Shown here: in pieces, positions 36,150-44,788 of the stretch | How positions within the stretch are numbered: the first letter of the stretch is position 1 | Layout of the letters: each line of letters opens with the position of its first letter | Assembly (NCBI GenBank): GCA_028736075.1 | Contig: CP117875.1 | Location: 434,001 to 498,000 of the forward strand | DNA: 64,000 nt | Source of the DNA: Chryseobacterium sp. KACC 21268 | Lineage (GTDB): Bacteria; Bacteroidota; Bacteroidia; Flavobacteriales; Weeksellaceae | Reading direction: 5' to 3' | Program-made: the position numbers and the translations under genes | Notes under the pieces: model-generated | The model's input: the letters and a program-made list of their open reading frames with translations, nothing else | What the model was told of the DNA's origin: nothing | The model's database searches: none

Positions 36150-39100
36150 TTAAGCCAAAATCCTATTCAAAACCAGATTCACCTCATCCACATTTTTCAC
36201 GTTGTCTTTCCGCATCATCAGCTGGTTGTTCTTTTCTTTTAACGTCGCTTCCTTCGGATTTTGTGTGAGGTAGGCAATTATTTTTTTGAATTTGTCGCTT
36301 TGATAGAATTTGTCCTGAGGATTCGCAGGGAAATAACCGAGGAACACTTTGTTTTTCACCACCAATTTATCAAATCCAATTTCCGCGGCCAGCCATTTCA
36401 GCTCCACAGATTTTAGAAGATTGATGGCTTCATCTGGCAATTCTCCGAATCTATCTTTCAATTCATTTTCGAAGTTTGCAAGGTCGATCGCATTATTGAT
36501 CTCAGCTAATTTTTGGTATAATGACAATCTTTCCTCGGTCGAACTCACATAATGATCCGGCAACATCAACTCCAGATCTGTATCGATATTCACTTCCTTC
36601 GTCGATTTGAATAATTTCTGACGATCTTCCTCATTCTCGAAAAGATTTTCAAAATCCTCATCATCTTTCAATTCCTCCAAAGCTTCCTGCATCATTTTCT
36701 GATACGTTTCAAATCCCATTTCGTTGATGAAACCACTTTGTTCCGCTCCCAACAAATCGCCCGCACCACGAATCTCCAGATCCTTCATCGCAATCTGAAA
36801 TCCACTTCCAAGATCAGAAAATTGCTCAATTGCTTCCAATCTTTTTCTCGCATCGGAAGTCATCATATCAAACGGCGGCGTGATGAGATAGCAAAACGCT
36901 TTCCTGTTGCTTCGCCCAACTCGTCCACGCATTTGGTGAACATCCGCCATTCCAAAACGGTGAGCATCATTTATGAAAATTGTATTCGCATTCGGAACGT
37001 CAACTCCACTTTCGATGATGGTTGTAGCGACCAGAACGTCATATTTTCCATTCATAAAATCGAGGACGTTTTGCTCCAATTGTTTGCCTTCCATCTGCCC
37101 GTGGCCGATCACAACTTTTGCGTCTGGAACCAGTCTTTGGATCAATCCTGCAATATCTTTCAGATTTTCAATTCTATTATTGATGAAATAAACCTGTCCG
37201 TCACGCTGAAGTTCATACGAAACCGCATCACGGATGACTTCTTCGCTAAAACCAATAATACTCGTATCAACAGGCTGACGGTTTGGCGGTGGTGTTTTGA
37301 TGACCGAAAGATCTCGTGCAGCCATCAATGAAAATTGCAAAGTCCTCGGAATCGGTGTTGCCGTCAATGTCAACGTATCAACATTGGTTTTCATCGTCTT
37401 CAGTTTATCTTTTACCGAAACGCCGAATTTATGCTCTTCATCAATGATCAACAAACCTAAATTCTTGAATTTAACTTTCTCTGAAGCCAATTGATGCGTT
37501 CCGATTACGATATCCACTTTTCCATCTTTCAATCCAGCCAAGGTTTCGGATTTCTGTTTTGCCGTTCTGAATCTATTCAAATAAGAAATATTGACCGGAA
37601 AATCTTTCAATCGTTCTTTGAAACTTCTGTAATGTTGGAATGCCAAAATCGTCGTTGGAACCAAAATCGCTACTTGCTTGCTGTCCGTCGCCGCTTTGAA
37701 GGCCGCACGGATCGCAATTTCCGTTTTCCCGAATCCTACGTCGCCACAGATCAAACGGTCCATTACGCCTTCATCCTCCATATCGCGTTTGACATCGAAG
37801 GTCGCTTTTTCCTGATCCGGCGTGTCTTCGTAAAGGAAACTCGCTTCCAACTCATTTTGAAGATAAGAATCCGGCGAATATTGGAAGCCTTTTGCGGTTT
37901 TTCGTTGCGCGTAAAGTTTTATTAAATCAAACGCGATCTGCTTGACCCTCGCTTTTGTTTTTTGTTTTAATGATTTCCACGCTGGCGAACCGAGTTTGCT
38001 GAGGACAATTTCCTTTCCGTCTGGTCCGTTATATTTTGAAATTTTATGAAGGGAATGGATACTTACATAAAGCAGGTCGCCATTTTTATAGGTCAGTTTG
38101 AAACATTCCTGGATCTTCCCATCGTTATTGACCTTCACCAAACCCATAAATTTCCCAATCCCGTGATCGATATGCGCAATGTAATCGCCCACTTTCAAAG
38201 ACATTAGATCTTTTAAAGTCAGCTGTTCGGATTTGGCAAACGTGTCTTTGGATTTGTAACGTTGATAACGGTCGAAAATCTGATGATCTGTGTAAACCAG
38301 AAGTTTATGTTCCAGATCCACAAAACCCTGATGAAGTTCGGATCTGAAACTTTTAAATGGAATCTGATGTCCCAATTCTTCAAAGATAGACTGCAATCTT
38401 TCTCTTTGTTTTTCTGATGAGAAAGAGATCCACGTGTCAAAGCCGAGAATTTGTTTTTCCTGAAGGTCATCGATTAACAATTCGAAATTTTTGTGGAAAC
38501 TTGGCTGTTGTGTTTGGTTAAGTTCCAGCGTTTTGATCTTCGGAAGTTCAAATGGGTGCGAACTGAAATCGATGGTTTTGAACTTGATTAGTTTATTCTT
38601 GAATTCATTTTCGGAAATAAACAATTCTTCCGGCTTTCTATGACTGATCTCTTTGCTTAATGTTTCAAATTTCTCAAACGATTTTTCATAAAAATCTTTG
38701 ACTTTCTTAACGCCGAGAAATAGATTCTTCGATACGATCAAACTGTCATTAGAAAGCAATTCGAAGAACGAAACCTTGTTCCCGGAAACCGAAAAATTCA
38801 TATTGGAGACCAACTGGAATTCCGTGATCTTGTCCAATGAAAGTTGAGATTCGATATCAAATGTTTTGATGCTTTCCACCTCATTACCAAAAAATGTGAT
38901 CCGGAAAGGCTTTTCATTAGAGAAAGAAAAAACATCGACAATTCCACCACGAACAGAGAATTCTCCCGGCTCGGAAACAAAATCTGTTTGGTTGAATTGG
39001 TAATGATTCAGCAACTCATCCACAAAATCAAAATCCAACTGATCGCCGACTTTAATCTGGTGAGAAATCGCTTTGAAATCTTCCTTCTTCAACACTTTCT

Positions 39101-39497
39101 CCGACAATGCACCAACGTAGGCCACGATGACTTTCGGAGATTTTCCAGAATTTATTTTATTGATGACCTCAGTTCTCAAAACCAAATTGGCATTCTGCGT
39201 TTTCTCTACTTGGTAAGGTTCCAAATGCGTCGCCGGAAAATAAAGTATATTTTCTTTCCCAAGCAGATCTTCCATTTCTGAGTTCACATAAAGCGCATCT
39301 TCCTTGTCATCGACAATATAAAGAATATTCTTTTTGTGCGCCAGAAACAATTCTGCCGTGAAAATAGAAACCGCCGAACCTGCGCTTCCTTTCACAGAAA
39401 TATGTTGATTGCTATCTAATTGTGAAAAAATCTCACTTCCAAACTCTTTCTTAAGCAAATCGGGAAGCAGATTTTCATTGATTTTTTTTAATTCCAT
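36150..39497 (-). CDS. mfd: Transcription-repair coupling factor
   Basis: 1115 residues. Removes RNA polymerase stalled at DNA damage and recruits UvrA. Domains in order: UvrB-like N-terminal module (about 1-330), RNA-polymerase-interacting CarD-like domain (about 430-500, GDYIAHIDHGIGKF), helicase core with Walker A GDVGFGKT (585-592) and DEEH box (686-689), second RecA domain with the GRVGRSNRKA motif, and the C-terminal UvrA-binding domain. No helicase motif is missing. Single gene with its own promoter at 39587-39559 and a leader hairpin. Confidence 0.97.
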   Translation of the reverse strand: MELKKINENLLPDLLKKEFGSEIFSQLDSNQHISVKGSAGSAVSIFTAELFLAHKKNILYIVDDKEDALYVNSEMEDLLGKENILYFPATHLEPYQVEKTQNANLVLRTEVINKINSGKSPKVIVAYVGALSEKVLKKEDFKAISHQIKVGDQLDFDFVDELLNHYQFNQTDFVSEPGEFSVRGGIVDVFSFSNEKPFRITFFGNEVESIKTFDIESQLSLDKITEFQLVSNMNFSVSGNKVSFFELLSNDSLIVSKNLFLGVKKVKDFYEKSFEKFETLSKEISHRKPEELFISENEFKNKLIKFKTIDFSSHPFELPKIKTLELNQTQQPSFHKNFELLIDDLQEKQILGFDTWISFSSEKQRERLQSIFEELGHQIPFKSFRSELHQGFVDLEHKLLVYTDHQIFDRYQRYKSKDTFAKSEQLTLKDLMSLKVGDYIAHIDHGIGKFMGLVKVNNDGKIQECFKLTYKNGDLLYVSIHSLHKISKYNGPDGKEIVLSKLGSPAWKSLKQKTKARVKQIAFDLIKLYAQRKTAKGFQYSPDSYLQNELEASFLYEDTPDQEKATFDVKRDMEDEGVMDRLICGDVGFGKTEIAIRAAFKAATDSKQVAILVPTTILAFQHYRSFKERLKDFPVNISYLNRFRTAKQKSETLAGLKDGKVDIVIGTHQLASEKVKFKNLGLLIIDEEHKFGVSVKDKLKTMKTNVDTLTLTATPIPRTLQFSLMAARDLSVIKTPPPNRQPVDTSIIGFSEEVIRDAVSYELQRDGQVYFINNRIENLKDIAGLIQRLVPDAKVVIGHGQMEGKQLEQNVLDFMNGKYDVLVATTIIESGVDVPNANTIFINDAHRFGMADVHQMRGRVGRSNRKAFCYLITPPFDMMTSDARKRLEAIEQFSDLGSGFQIAMKDLEIRGAGDLLGAEQSGFINEMGFETYQKMMQEALEELKDDEDFENLFENEEDRQKLFKSTKEVNIDTDLELMLPDHYVSSTEERLSLYQKLAEINNAIDLANFENELKDRFGELPDEAINLLKSVELKWLAAEIGFDKLVVKNKVFLGYFPANPQDKFYQSDKFKKIIAYLTQNPKEATLKEKNNQLMMRKDNVKNVDEVNLVLNRILA

Positions 39498-39521
39498 TCT
39501 GAAATATGTGTAAACAGGAAA

Positions 39522-39549
39522 ACGATTCCGAGCTTGTTCCCGGAATCGT
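39522..39549 (-). repeat. Inverted repeat in the mfd leader
   Basis: ACGATTCCG (39522-39530) and CGGAATCGT (39541-39549) are perfect 9-bp arms with a 10-nt loop. On the mfd transcript the hairpin would lie at the extreme 5' end and is followed by TTTTCC, like a small terminator or a 5' stabiliser. No gene ends here, so it is not a normal 3' terminator. Confidence 0.55.
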
Positions 39550-39558
39550 AATTCTTTG

Positions 39559-39587
39559 CAAAAATACGAAATTTAAATATTCAACAA
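39559..39587 (-). promoter_or_regulatory. mfd promoter
   Basis: Minus strand: TTG (39587-39585), 18-nt spacer, TATTTTTG (39566-39559), a perfect -7. Transcription would begin near 39552, just before the leader hairpin. Confidence 0.5.
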
Positions 39588-39646
39588 TTAATCCATCTCC
39601 GTGATTTTGTGAATGAAAAAACGTTAAATTCGTAAAAAATTAACCT

Positions 39647-40021
39647 ATGAAATCAAATTTCAATTTTGGTTCTATTGCGCTCATTACACTACTTTCGTTT
39701 GTGAGTTGCGGACAAGATTACGTAGATAATTCCAGAGTTTTTGCAGAGGGGAAAATCACGTCCCAAAGTCAATCTGTGAGTAATCTTCCGGTGAGTTTGG
39801 AAAATTCCTATTACATCCTTTCGAAAACCACGACGGGAAATGACGGCTCTTTCCGATTGGGCGGACCCGATGCGACGTCCGAAACAGAACTGGTCCTGAA
39901 CAAAAAAATCCTCAGTTTCTCTGCAGACCGCGCAGGTTGCGTTTTGAGTTACGATTCACTTTCCATCGTCTTTCCAGAAGGTCGGAATTACGTTAAATTT
40001 ACTAACATCACAATTGAATAA
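39647..40021 (+). CDS. Small lipoprotein, cassette copy 1
   Basis: 124 residues. Signal peptide with lipobox FVSC (Cys at about 21). The mature part has the shape of one small beta-sandwich: VFAEGKIT, then GSFRLGGP, then SFSADRAGCVLSYDSLSIVFPEG and VKFTNITIE. The protein of 40677-41054 repeats this plan (AYVEGKIT, GSFVLAGP, SFSTETAGCKISADSLSIEIPDG). A Cys in the AGC motif is shared. It overlaps the outer-membrane barrel gene by 1 nt, so the two products probably act together at the outer membrane. Function unknown. Confidence 0.7.
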   Translation: MKSNFNFGSIALITLLSFVSCGQDYVDNSRVFAEGKITSQSQSVSNLPVSLENSYYILSKTTTGNDGSFRLGGPDATSETELVLNKKILSFSADRAGCVLSYDSLSIVFPEGRNYVKFTNITIE

Positions 40022-40611
40022 TGAGAAAAATTCTATTATTATCCGCATTTCTATTCTGCCTTTTTTCATTTGCCCAAAAACCAAAATTCACTTTAGGCGT
40101 CAATGCTGTAGGCGTTTTTCCGATGGGTAACAATTATCTGAAAGATGGCGTGGAAAATTTTACAGGCGTTGGTCTGAACTTTCAAACCGTCTTCAAAAAT
40201 AATATGGGATTTGGCATTGAACTCAGCCGAGCCTTTACCGAAGTAAAAGACAAAAGCGTCTTCGGAGAATTGGAAAGTCCGAAACTGACCAACTTCACAA
40301 CCTATTTTCTTTACAAATATCCTTTTACAGAAGCCTTTAATATCGAAGGTCAAATTGGATACAGTTATATGGCATTGACGAGCCGATCTGATTATTTTTC
40401 AAATAATTATACAGAAAACGCAAGCGCATTTCTATTGGGAACTGAACTTTCCTACAACTTTCCAAAAGCAAAAATGGTGGAAATCTACGCGTCTCCAAAA
40501 ATCTATTTCTTCGACTCCGAAGTCAAGTTCGAAGAAAGAGCAATTGACCGCTATTACTCCAGAGCGCCGTTGCTGAATCTCAATGTTGGCGTGAGGATCT
40601 ATTTAAATTAA
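40021..40611 (+). CDS. Outer-membrane beta-barrel protein, cassette copy 1
   Basis: 196 residues. Signal peptide ending SFAQ, then alternating hydrophobic/polar strands with aromatic girdles (GVGLNFQTVF, GFGIELSRAF, YFLYKYPF) and a final strand LNVGVRIYLN, as in 8-stranded porin-like barrels. The start ATG overlaps the lipoprotein stop (TAATG). A paralogue follows at 41051. No known porin family recognised. Confidence 0.75.
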   Translation: MRKILLLSAFLFCLFSFAQKPKFTLGVNAVGVFPMGNNYLKDGVENFTGVGLNFQTVFKNNMGFGIELSRAFTEVKDKSVFGELESPKLTNFTTYFLYKYPFTEAFNIEGQIGYSYMALTSRSDYFSNNYTENASAFLLGTELSYNFPKAKMVEIYASPKIYFFDSEVKFEERAIDRYYSRAPLLNLNVGVRIYLN

Positions 40612-40647
40612 AAATATTTTTATCCGGTAATAAATATCATAATTCGT

Positions 40648-40655
40648 TAATTTTG
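40648..40655 (+). promoter_or_regulatory. -7 element before cassette copy 2
   Basis: TAATTTTG, a perfect TAnnTTTG. It overlaps the TTG that would be the farthest upstream start of the next frame, which supports the later TTG (40677) as the true start. No -33 match. Confidence 0.45.
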
Positions 40656-40676
40656 CGTTTTATAATAAACTATACT

Positions 40677-41054
40677 TTGAAATTTACCTTTAAAATATTA
40701 TCCGTTTTTTGCTTGATGTCGATTCTCTTGACCCAATGCAAAGACGACGATGCGAATATTTTCCGCGCCTATGTGGAAGGTAAGATCACGTATTCGGATG
40801 GAGAATTTCTTCAGAATCCGATTCATCTGGTCGTCGATAAAAAAATAATTGCAGAGAGCTACCCGAAAGAAAGTGGAAGTTTCGTTTTAGCTGGGCCATA
40901 CAACAAAGGTGCATACAAACTGCAACTGAAAAATTTCAAAATCAAATCATTCTCCACAGAAACGGCAGGTTGCAAAATCTCCGCAGATTCCCTCAGTATC
41001 GAGATTCCGGATGGTGTGACTTATATTATTTTTAATGATATTACTTTGAAATGA
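40677..41054 (+). CDS. Small lipoprotein, cassette copy 2
   Basis: 125 residues from the TTG at 40677, which gives a normal signal peptide (MKFTFKILSVFCLMSILLTQC) with lipidated Cys at about 21; the longer frame from 40653 would put the promoter -7 inside the gene. Mature domain parallels copy 1: AYVEGKITYSDG, GSFVLAGP, AGCKISADSLSIEIPDG. Overlaps the following barrel gene by 4 nt (ATGA). Function unknown. Confidence 0.7.
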   Translation: MKFTFKILSVFCLMSILLTQCKDDDANIFRAYVEGKITYSDGEFLQNPIHLVVDKKIIAESYPKESGSFVLAGPYNKGAYKLQLKNFKIKSFSTETAGCKISADSLSIEIPDGVTYIIFNDITLK

Positions 41055-41665
41055 TAAAAAAATCTATTTTATTTTTCATCGTCGTTTTTTCGATTTCGGT
41101 TTCTGCACAACGGAGAAAGCAGGATTGGACAGAGCAAGTAAAGTTTTCTGTAGATCCACACGTGAAAATAATGACCTCGCTGGGCAACAATTTCCTGAGC
41201 GATGCCTTTGGATATTTTTATGGTTTCGGACTAGGTCTTAATACCAATCTTTATAAAAATTTTGGATTGGGCGTGGAATACACTTATTTTCTTGCAACCA
41301 TCAAAGACCGCGACAAGTTTGGTTATCTAGGTGCACCATCGCTGAGTAATTTTGACTGGTACGTTTTCCATAAAGATAAAATCTCAGAAGAATTTTTTAT
41401 TGAGGAAATCCTTGGCTATAGCACATACAGAATGAAAAGTCCTTATCTGGACAACTCTGGCGACTTCCGCGAAGGCAATGGCGGACTGAATCTTGGCGCA
41501 AAGGCCATTTACGTTTTGGATGCAGAAGGTTTCCAAGAAGTGGTTTTCGGTGCAAAGCTGAATTTCTATAATTCTAAAATCGGAAATCAAAATCCGGATG
41601 TTGCGAAGTACTATTCCAAAGCGACATTACTGAACATCAGTCTGGCCTATCGCTTTAATTTTTAA
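41051..41665 (+). CDS. Outer-membrane beta-barrel protein, cassette copy 2
   Basis: 204 residues. Signal peptide (ISVSAQ cut), then barrel-like strands: YFYGFGLGLNTNLY, NFGLGVEYTYFLA, and a final strand TLLNISLAYRFNF ending in Phe. It matches copy 1 in order of landmarks (KD-x-x-x-FG-x-L, a late YYS-[KR]-A-[TP]-LLN). Overlap with its lipoprotein partner is conserved in both copies, so the pair duplicated as a unit. Confidence 0.75.
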   Translation: MIKKSILFFIVVFSISVSAQRRKQDWTEQVKFSVDPHVKIMTSLGNNFLSDAFGYFYGFGLGLNTNLYKNFGLGVEYTYFLATIKDRDKFGYLGAPSLSNFDWYVFHKDKISEEFFIEEILGYSTYRMKSPYLDNSGDFREGNGGLNLGAKAIYVLDAEGFQEVVFGAKLNFYNSKIGNQNPDVAKYYSKATLLNISLAYRFNF

Positions 41666-41733
41666 GGAGATTTTAAGCTTTTATAATTTCTGGTTAAAGT
41701 TTTATATTTCTCATTTTTAATCAATTATTACTA

Positions 41734-41741
41734 TAAATTTG
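41734..41741 (+). promoter_or_regulatory. -7 element before the Lys-rich repeat protein
   Basis: TAAATTTG, perfect TAnnTTTG, 29 nt before the ATG at 41770. No -33 element seen. Confidence 0.4.
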
Positions 41742-41769
41742 TCTCATCAAAAAACATAAACAACTCAAA

Positions 41770-42030
41770 ATGAAAAATCTTTTAGCAACATTGCTGCTTA
41801 CTTTCGGACTAGGAGTAGCATCAGCACAAACAACACCAGCAGCGAAAGCAACGAAGACAGAGGTCAAAGCGAAAACTTCTAAAACATCCGTAGAAGCAAA
41901 AGCTGCAAAAGTAGCAAACACGCCAGACGTCAAACTGAAAAAAGACGGAACACCGGACAAACGATACAAAGCCGCCAAAACCCTGAAAAAGGACGGAACG
42001 CCAGACAAGCGTTACAAGGCTAAAAAGTAA
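41770..42030 (+). CDS. Small exported Lys/Ala-rich repeat protein
   Basis: 86 residues. Signal peptide (ending ASAQ) followed by an Ala/Lys/Thr-rich linker and two copies of LKKDGTPDKRYKA separated by three residues. The mature protein is strongly basic. The two repeat units are identical in protein but differ at seven of thirteen codons by silent changes. It might bind an acidic surface polymer or nucleic acid, or be an ion-binding structural peptide; no family function is known to me. Confidence 0.7.
   Translation: MKNLLATLLLTFGLGVASAQTTPAAKATKTEVKAKTSKTSVEAKAAKVANTPDVKLKKDGTPDKRYKAAKTLKKDGTPDKRYKAKK
41935..42021 (+). repeat. Two in-frame coding repeats
   Basis: Units 41935-41973 and 41983-42021, 13 codons each, offset by 48 nt. 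All seven nucleotide differences are synonymous. Confidence 0.85.
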
Positions 42031-42090
42031 TTTATCTCGATCTTTTGAAGAGAAGGATAATTTAATTTTTCATAACTTTTATTTTTTTAA

Positions 42091-42121
42091 GGCTTTACAA
42101 ATTTTGTAAGGTCTTTTTTTT
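42091..42121 (+). terminator. Rho-independent terminator
   Basis: GGCTTTAC (42091-42098) pairs with GTAAGGTC (42106-42113), two wobbles, 7-nt loop, followed by eight T. Ends the transcript of the Lys-rich protein. Confidence 0.65.
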
Positions 42122-42166
42122 GGTTCGTGATTTGATTAAAGTTTATCATCAATAAAAAATATCATT

Positions 42167-42511
42167 ATGAATAATCCGAAACCAATGCTTACACTTTCCG
42201 AAGTGATGGAAAAACTAAGACAAAAAGGCATCACCAAAGAAATTCTAATGAATGAGGATAAAAAATTTGTGTTGCGCGACGAGGGAATTGTATACAAACC
42301 TGAAGACCTGAAGATCATCCGAACGTACAGATTCGAAGGTGCAAGTGATCCAGGCGATAACGTGGCTCTGTACCTTTTGCAGGACGTGTACGGCAACCAA
42401 GCGATGATCATCGATTCATATGGCGCCAACAGCAACTACAGCGGTCCGGAATTCGATGACTTTTTGAAGAAAATAGAAGAAGACGAACAAAAAGAAGAAT
42501 TTGATTTCTAA
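42167..42511 (+). CDS. Small conserved cytoplasmic protein
   Basis: 114 residues, acidic, no signal peptide. LTLSEVMEKLRQKGITKE at the N-terminus is helical; YRFEGASDPGDNVALYLL and the acidic tail (EEDEQKEEFDF) follow. In Bacteroidota genomes similar proteins are sometimes named phosphoribosylpyrophosphate synthetase, but at this length with no PRPP-binding loop that name is not supported. Function unknown. A strong bidirectional terminator follows. Confidence 0.7.
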   Translation: MNNPKPMLTLSEVMEKLRQKGITKEILMNEDKKFVLRDEGIVYKPEDLKIIRTYRFEGASDPGDNVALYLLQDVYGNQAMIIDSYGANSNYSGPEFDDFLKKIEEDEQKEEFDF

Positions 42512-42538
42512 ATAATTCCTTTTTTAGTTTTTTTATAG

Positions 42539-42575
42539 AAGCCTCGTCTCTCAAAAGACGAGGCTTTGTTTTTTT
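42539..42575. terminator. Bidirectional terminator
   Basis: Perfect 11-bp stem (42539-42549 with 42556-42566), 6-nt loop, T tract to 42575 on the plus strand and an A-rich run on the other side. It lies between converging genes ending at 42511 and 42574. Confidence 0.88.
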
Positions 42576-44583
42576 AGATCTTGATGATTAGCAAAGTTTT
42601 CTTGAGTCCATCCTCAATGCCTTTCCAGTAGAAGTTGAAGAACGATCGTTCCTTGTTCCGTTCAACATAGATGTCGACAGATTCCGGGAATTTCTGAGAA
42701 TCCTTCTTCACAAACAGATTGGCAACGCCAGAGAGGAATTTCTTTTTCTCCTTGGTCTCTTTATCGATTAGCGCCACTTTCAAATCTTTATGTGTGATCT
42801 TGAATTTCCCATTCATAATATCATTGTTCCCTTTGAAATTATAATTGAGACTCGTAATCGTTCCAGTTGCGGTGATATTCATATAAGGTTTGATGAATGG
42901 ATTGATGTCATTGGCCGGCAAATCATTGATGTAGCCACCGATTGTAAAATTGTCTCGCAAATCTGATGTATCAAAGTTCCAATTCACCTTCATTGGAGAA
43001 ACGCCCATAAAATTACAATTGATGACAATCGGAACTTTCGAATTGGCGCCTTTCTTTTTATTAGAATTAAGATTTTTGACATTCAAATTGAAATTCGTAA
43101 AAAATACTTTTCCAGGGCCGTTGTTGTCTGGCTTGTCTTCTTCATAAACCAATTGTGAGTTTATAAGATTCAGATTGTCAACAACTAAAGGAAATTTTAT
43201 ATTTCTAAGAACTTTGGAATAGAGCAACTTTTCTTTCGGATTGTCTTTCGGGATTTTGCTTCGGAAAATATTGGCGTCCACGTTGTGAAGTTTTGCGGAT
43301 TTCAAATGAAGGTCGAGTTCTTTTTCAAAAGTCCAATCTACGCCGGAAAGTTGAATCCTGTTCGCTGAGATATTGAATTGGTCATCTTCCATCGGAATTG
43401 TTCTCACAAACTCAGCGCGCGACATTTTGGGAATCATTTTAAAATTCATCAAATCAATCGATTGCGAAGATATATTGAAGCTTGACAAACTGAGATTGTA
43501 ATATTTCCCAGAATCGTAGAAAAATGTGTTTCCAACAATTTTATAATCTTTGAATTTGAAAGGCAATTTATTTTTCGAAGTTTCATCGTCCATCAAAAAT
43601 TCTTTCACATTCGCATCAAATTTTGCTAATGAAAGTGATTTTTCGCCGTTGGATTTCAACATTGATAAGGTTCCATTTTTAATATCAATATTGGCAAAAT
43701 TCAAATCGATGCTATTTTTCTTTGTATTTTTTGGCTTAATGATTTTCGCATCACGATTTTGAATCACAAATTCCGGATTGATGAACTGCGCATTTTTCAA
43801 ATTCAGTTTCGTCTTATCAAAAACCAAATCATTGAAGGAAATTTTCTTGCTTTTGATGCTGAAAAGACTTTTTTGTTTCGTAAAACTTTTCTCCCAATCT
43901 TTAAAGTCCAAAATCGATTTCAACTCAAAATCATTAATTTCCAATTGGCCATTATTGGTTTTAACATCGCTAGAATTAATTGTATAAACATCACTTATTT
44001 TGGCGAAGAAATCTCTCGCGGTAATCTTGTAACTATCCAGTGCAAAAGGCAGTTCGTTCGGATTATCATTCAAGCTAAGATTCTTGATTTCGAGATTGAG
44101 GTTTTTAGCTGAAAAAGCCCTTGAGTCATCCGAATTTATAACATCGATGTTTCCTTTGGTGATGTCAATATTTCGGATGAGAAACGGCATTGGTTCTTTT
44201 GCGGAATCTTTGGTTTTCTTTTGCGCCAATCTGATTTTGAGACGTGGATTCGTCAATCTAATGGAATTGGTATTGATTTTTTTATTTTTGATTAAATCAA
44301 TAATACCTAATCTACTGACATTCAAACCATCAACAAAGCCATCAATCGCCAGGACTTTTTTGTCATTCGGATTTTTGGATTTAATTAAAATATCGTCTGC
44401 CGAAATACTTCCGCTGAGAATCTCGACATTCAAAGTTTTGTAGGTAATGGCGTAAGGTGTTTTGTTCTTGATGTAATCCGGAAGCTGATACTTGAGCCAA
44501 AGCGTGAATCCAACGTTCACTATCAGGATGAGAAGCAAAATACTTCCCAGAACGATTCCGGTAACTTTTAAAGTTTTTTTCAT
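42574..44583 (-). CDS. AsmA/DUF748-like envelope protein
   Basis: 669 residues. One N-terminal membrane helix (about 5-30), then a long beta-rich periplasmic part made of repeated units naming strands such as INTNSIRLTNPRLKIRL, GNIDVINSDDSRAF, INDFELKS, NLNLINSQLVYEED, as in AsmA/TamB-like lipid-transfer scaffolds. The C-terminal third (DINPFIKPYMNITATGTI) matches the AsmA_2-type end. Likely role: bridging inner and outer membrane for lipid movement or assembly. Single gene; the 205-nt gap upstream shows no convincing promoter. Confidence 0.75.
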   Translation of the reverse strand: MKKTLKVTGIVLGSILLLILIVNVGFTLWLKYQLPDYIKNKTPYAITYKTLNVEILSGSISADDILIKSKNPNDKKVLAIDGFVDGLNVSRLGIIDLIKNKKINTNSIRLTNPRLKIRLAQKKTKDSAKEPMPFLIRNIDITKGNIDVINSDDSRAFSAKNLNLEIKNLSLNDNPNELPFALDSYKITARDFFAKISDVYTINSSDVKTNNGQLEINDFELKSILDFKDWEKSFTKQKSLFSIKSKKISFNDLVFDKTKLNLKNAQFINPEFVIQNRDAKIIKPKNTKKNSIDLNFANIDIKNGTLSMLKSNGEKSLSLAKFDANVKEFLMDDETSKNKLPFKFKDYKIVGNTFFYDSGKYYNLSLSSFNISSQSIDLMNFKMIPKMSRAEFVRTIPMEDDQFNISANRIQLSGVDWTFEKELDLHLKSAKLHNVDANIFRSKIPKDNPKEKLLYSKVLRNIKFPLVVDNLNLINSQLVYEEDKPDNNGPGKVFFTNFNLNVKNLNSNKKKGANSKVPIVINCNFMGVSPMKVNWNFDTSDLRDNFTIGGYINDLPANDINPFIKPYMNITATGTITSLNYNFKGNNDIMNGKFKITHKDLKVALIDKETKEKKKFLSGVANLFVKKDSQKFPESVDIYVERNKERSFFNFYWKGIEDGLKKTLLIIKI

Positions 44584-44788
44584 CTAATTTTTTCTAACTA
44601 ATTGATTACTAAAAACCGTTCCAACTTTAAATGCCTTTTTTCTTTTAAAGTCGTTGAACCACAAAAGTCACAAAAGAAAATGAAAAATTAAAACATTCAT
44701 AAGAGCAACAAGACAACTTTTAAAACAATTTCTTTATTTGAGCTTTTAATAAAATTAAGACTTTTCTACCTTTTATGGTTTAAATTTT

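Noticed and set aside
36738-37331. 197-codon plus-strand frame inside mfd
   Set aside because: Complement of the mfd helicase region; no promoter and no protein family.
41935-42021. Repeats as a possible CRISPR or tandem DNA repeat
   Set aside because: They are in-frame coding repeats with silent differences, not DNA repeats with spacers.
42167-42511. Name phosphoribosylpyrophosphate synthetase for the 114-residue protein
   Set aside because: Far too short and without the PRPP-binding loop; the name appears to be a carried-over misannotation.
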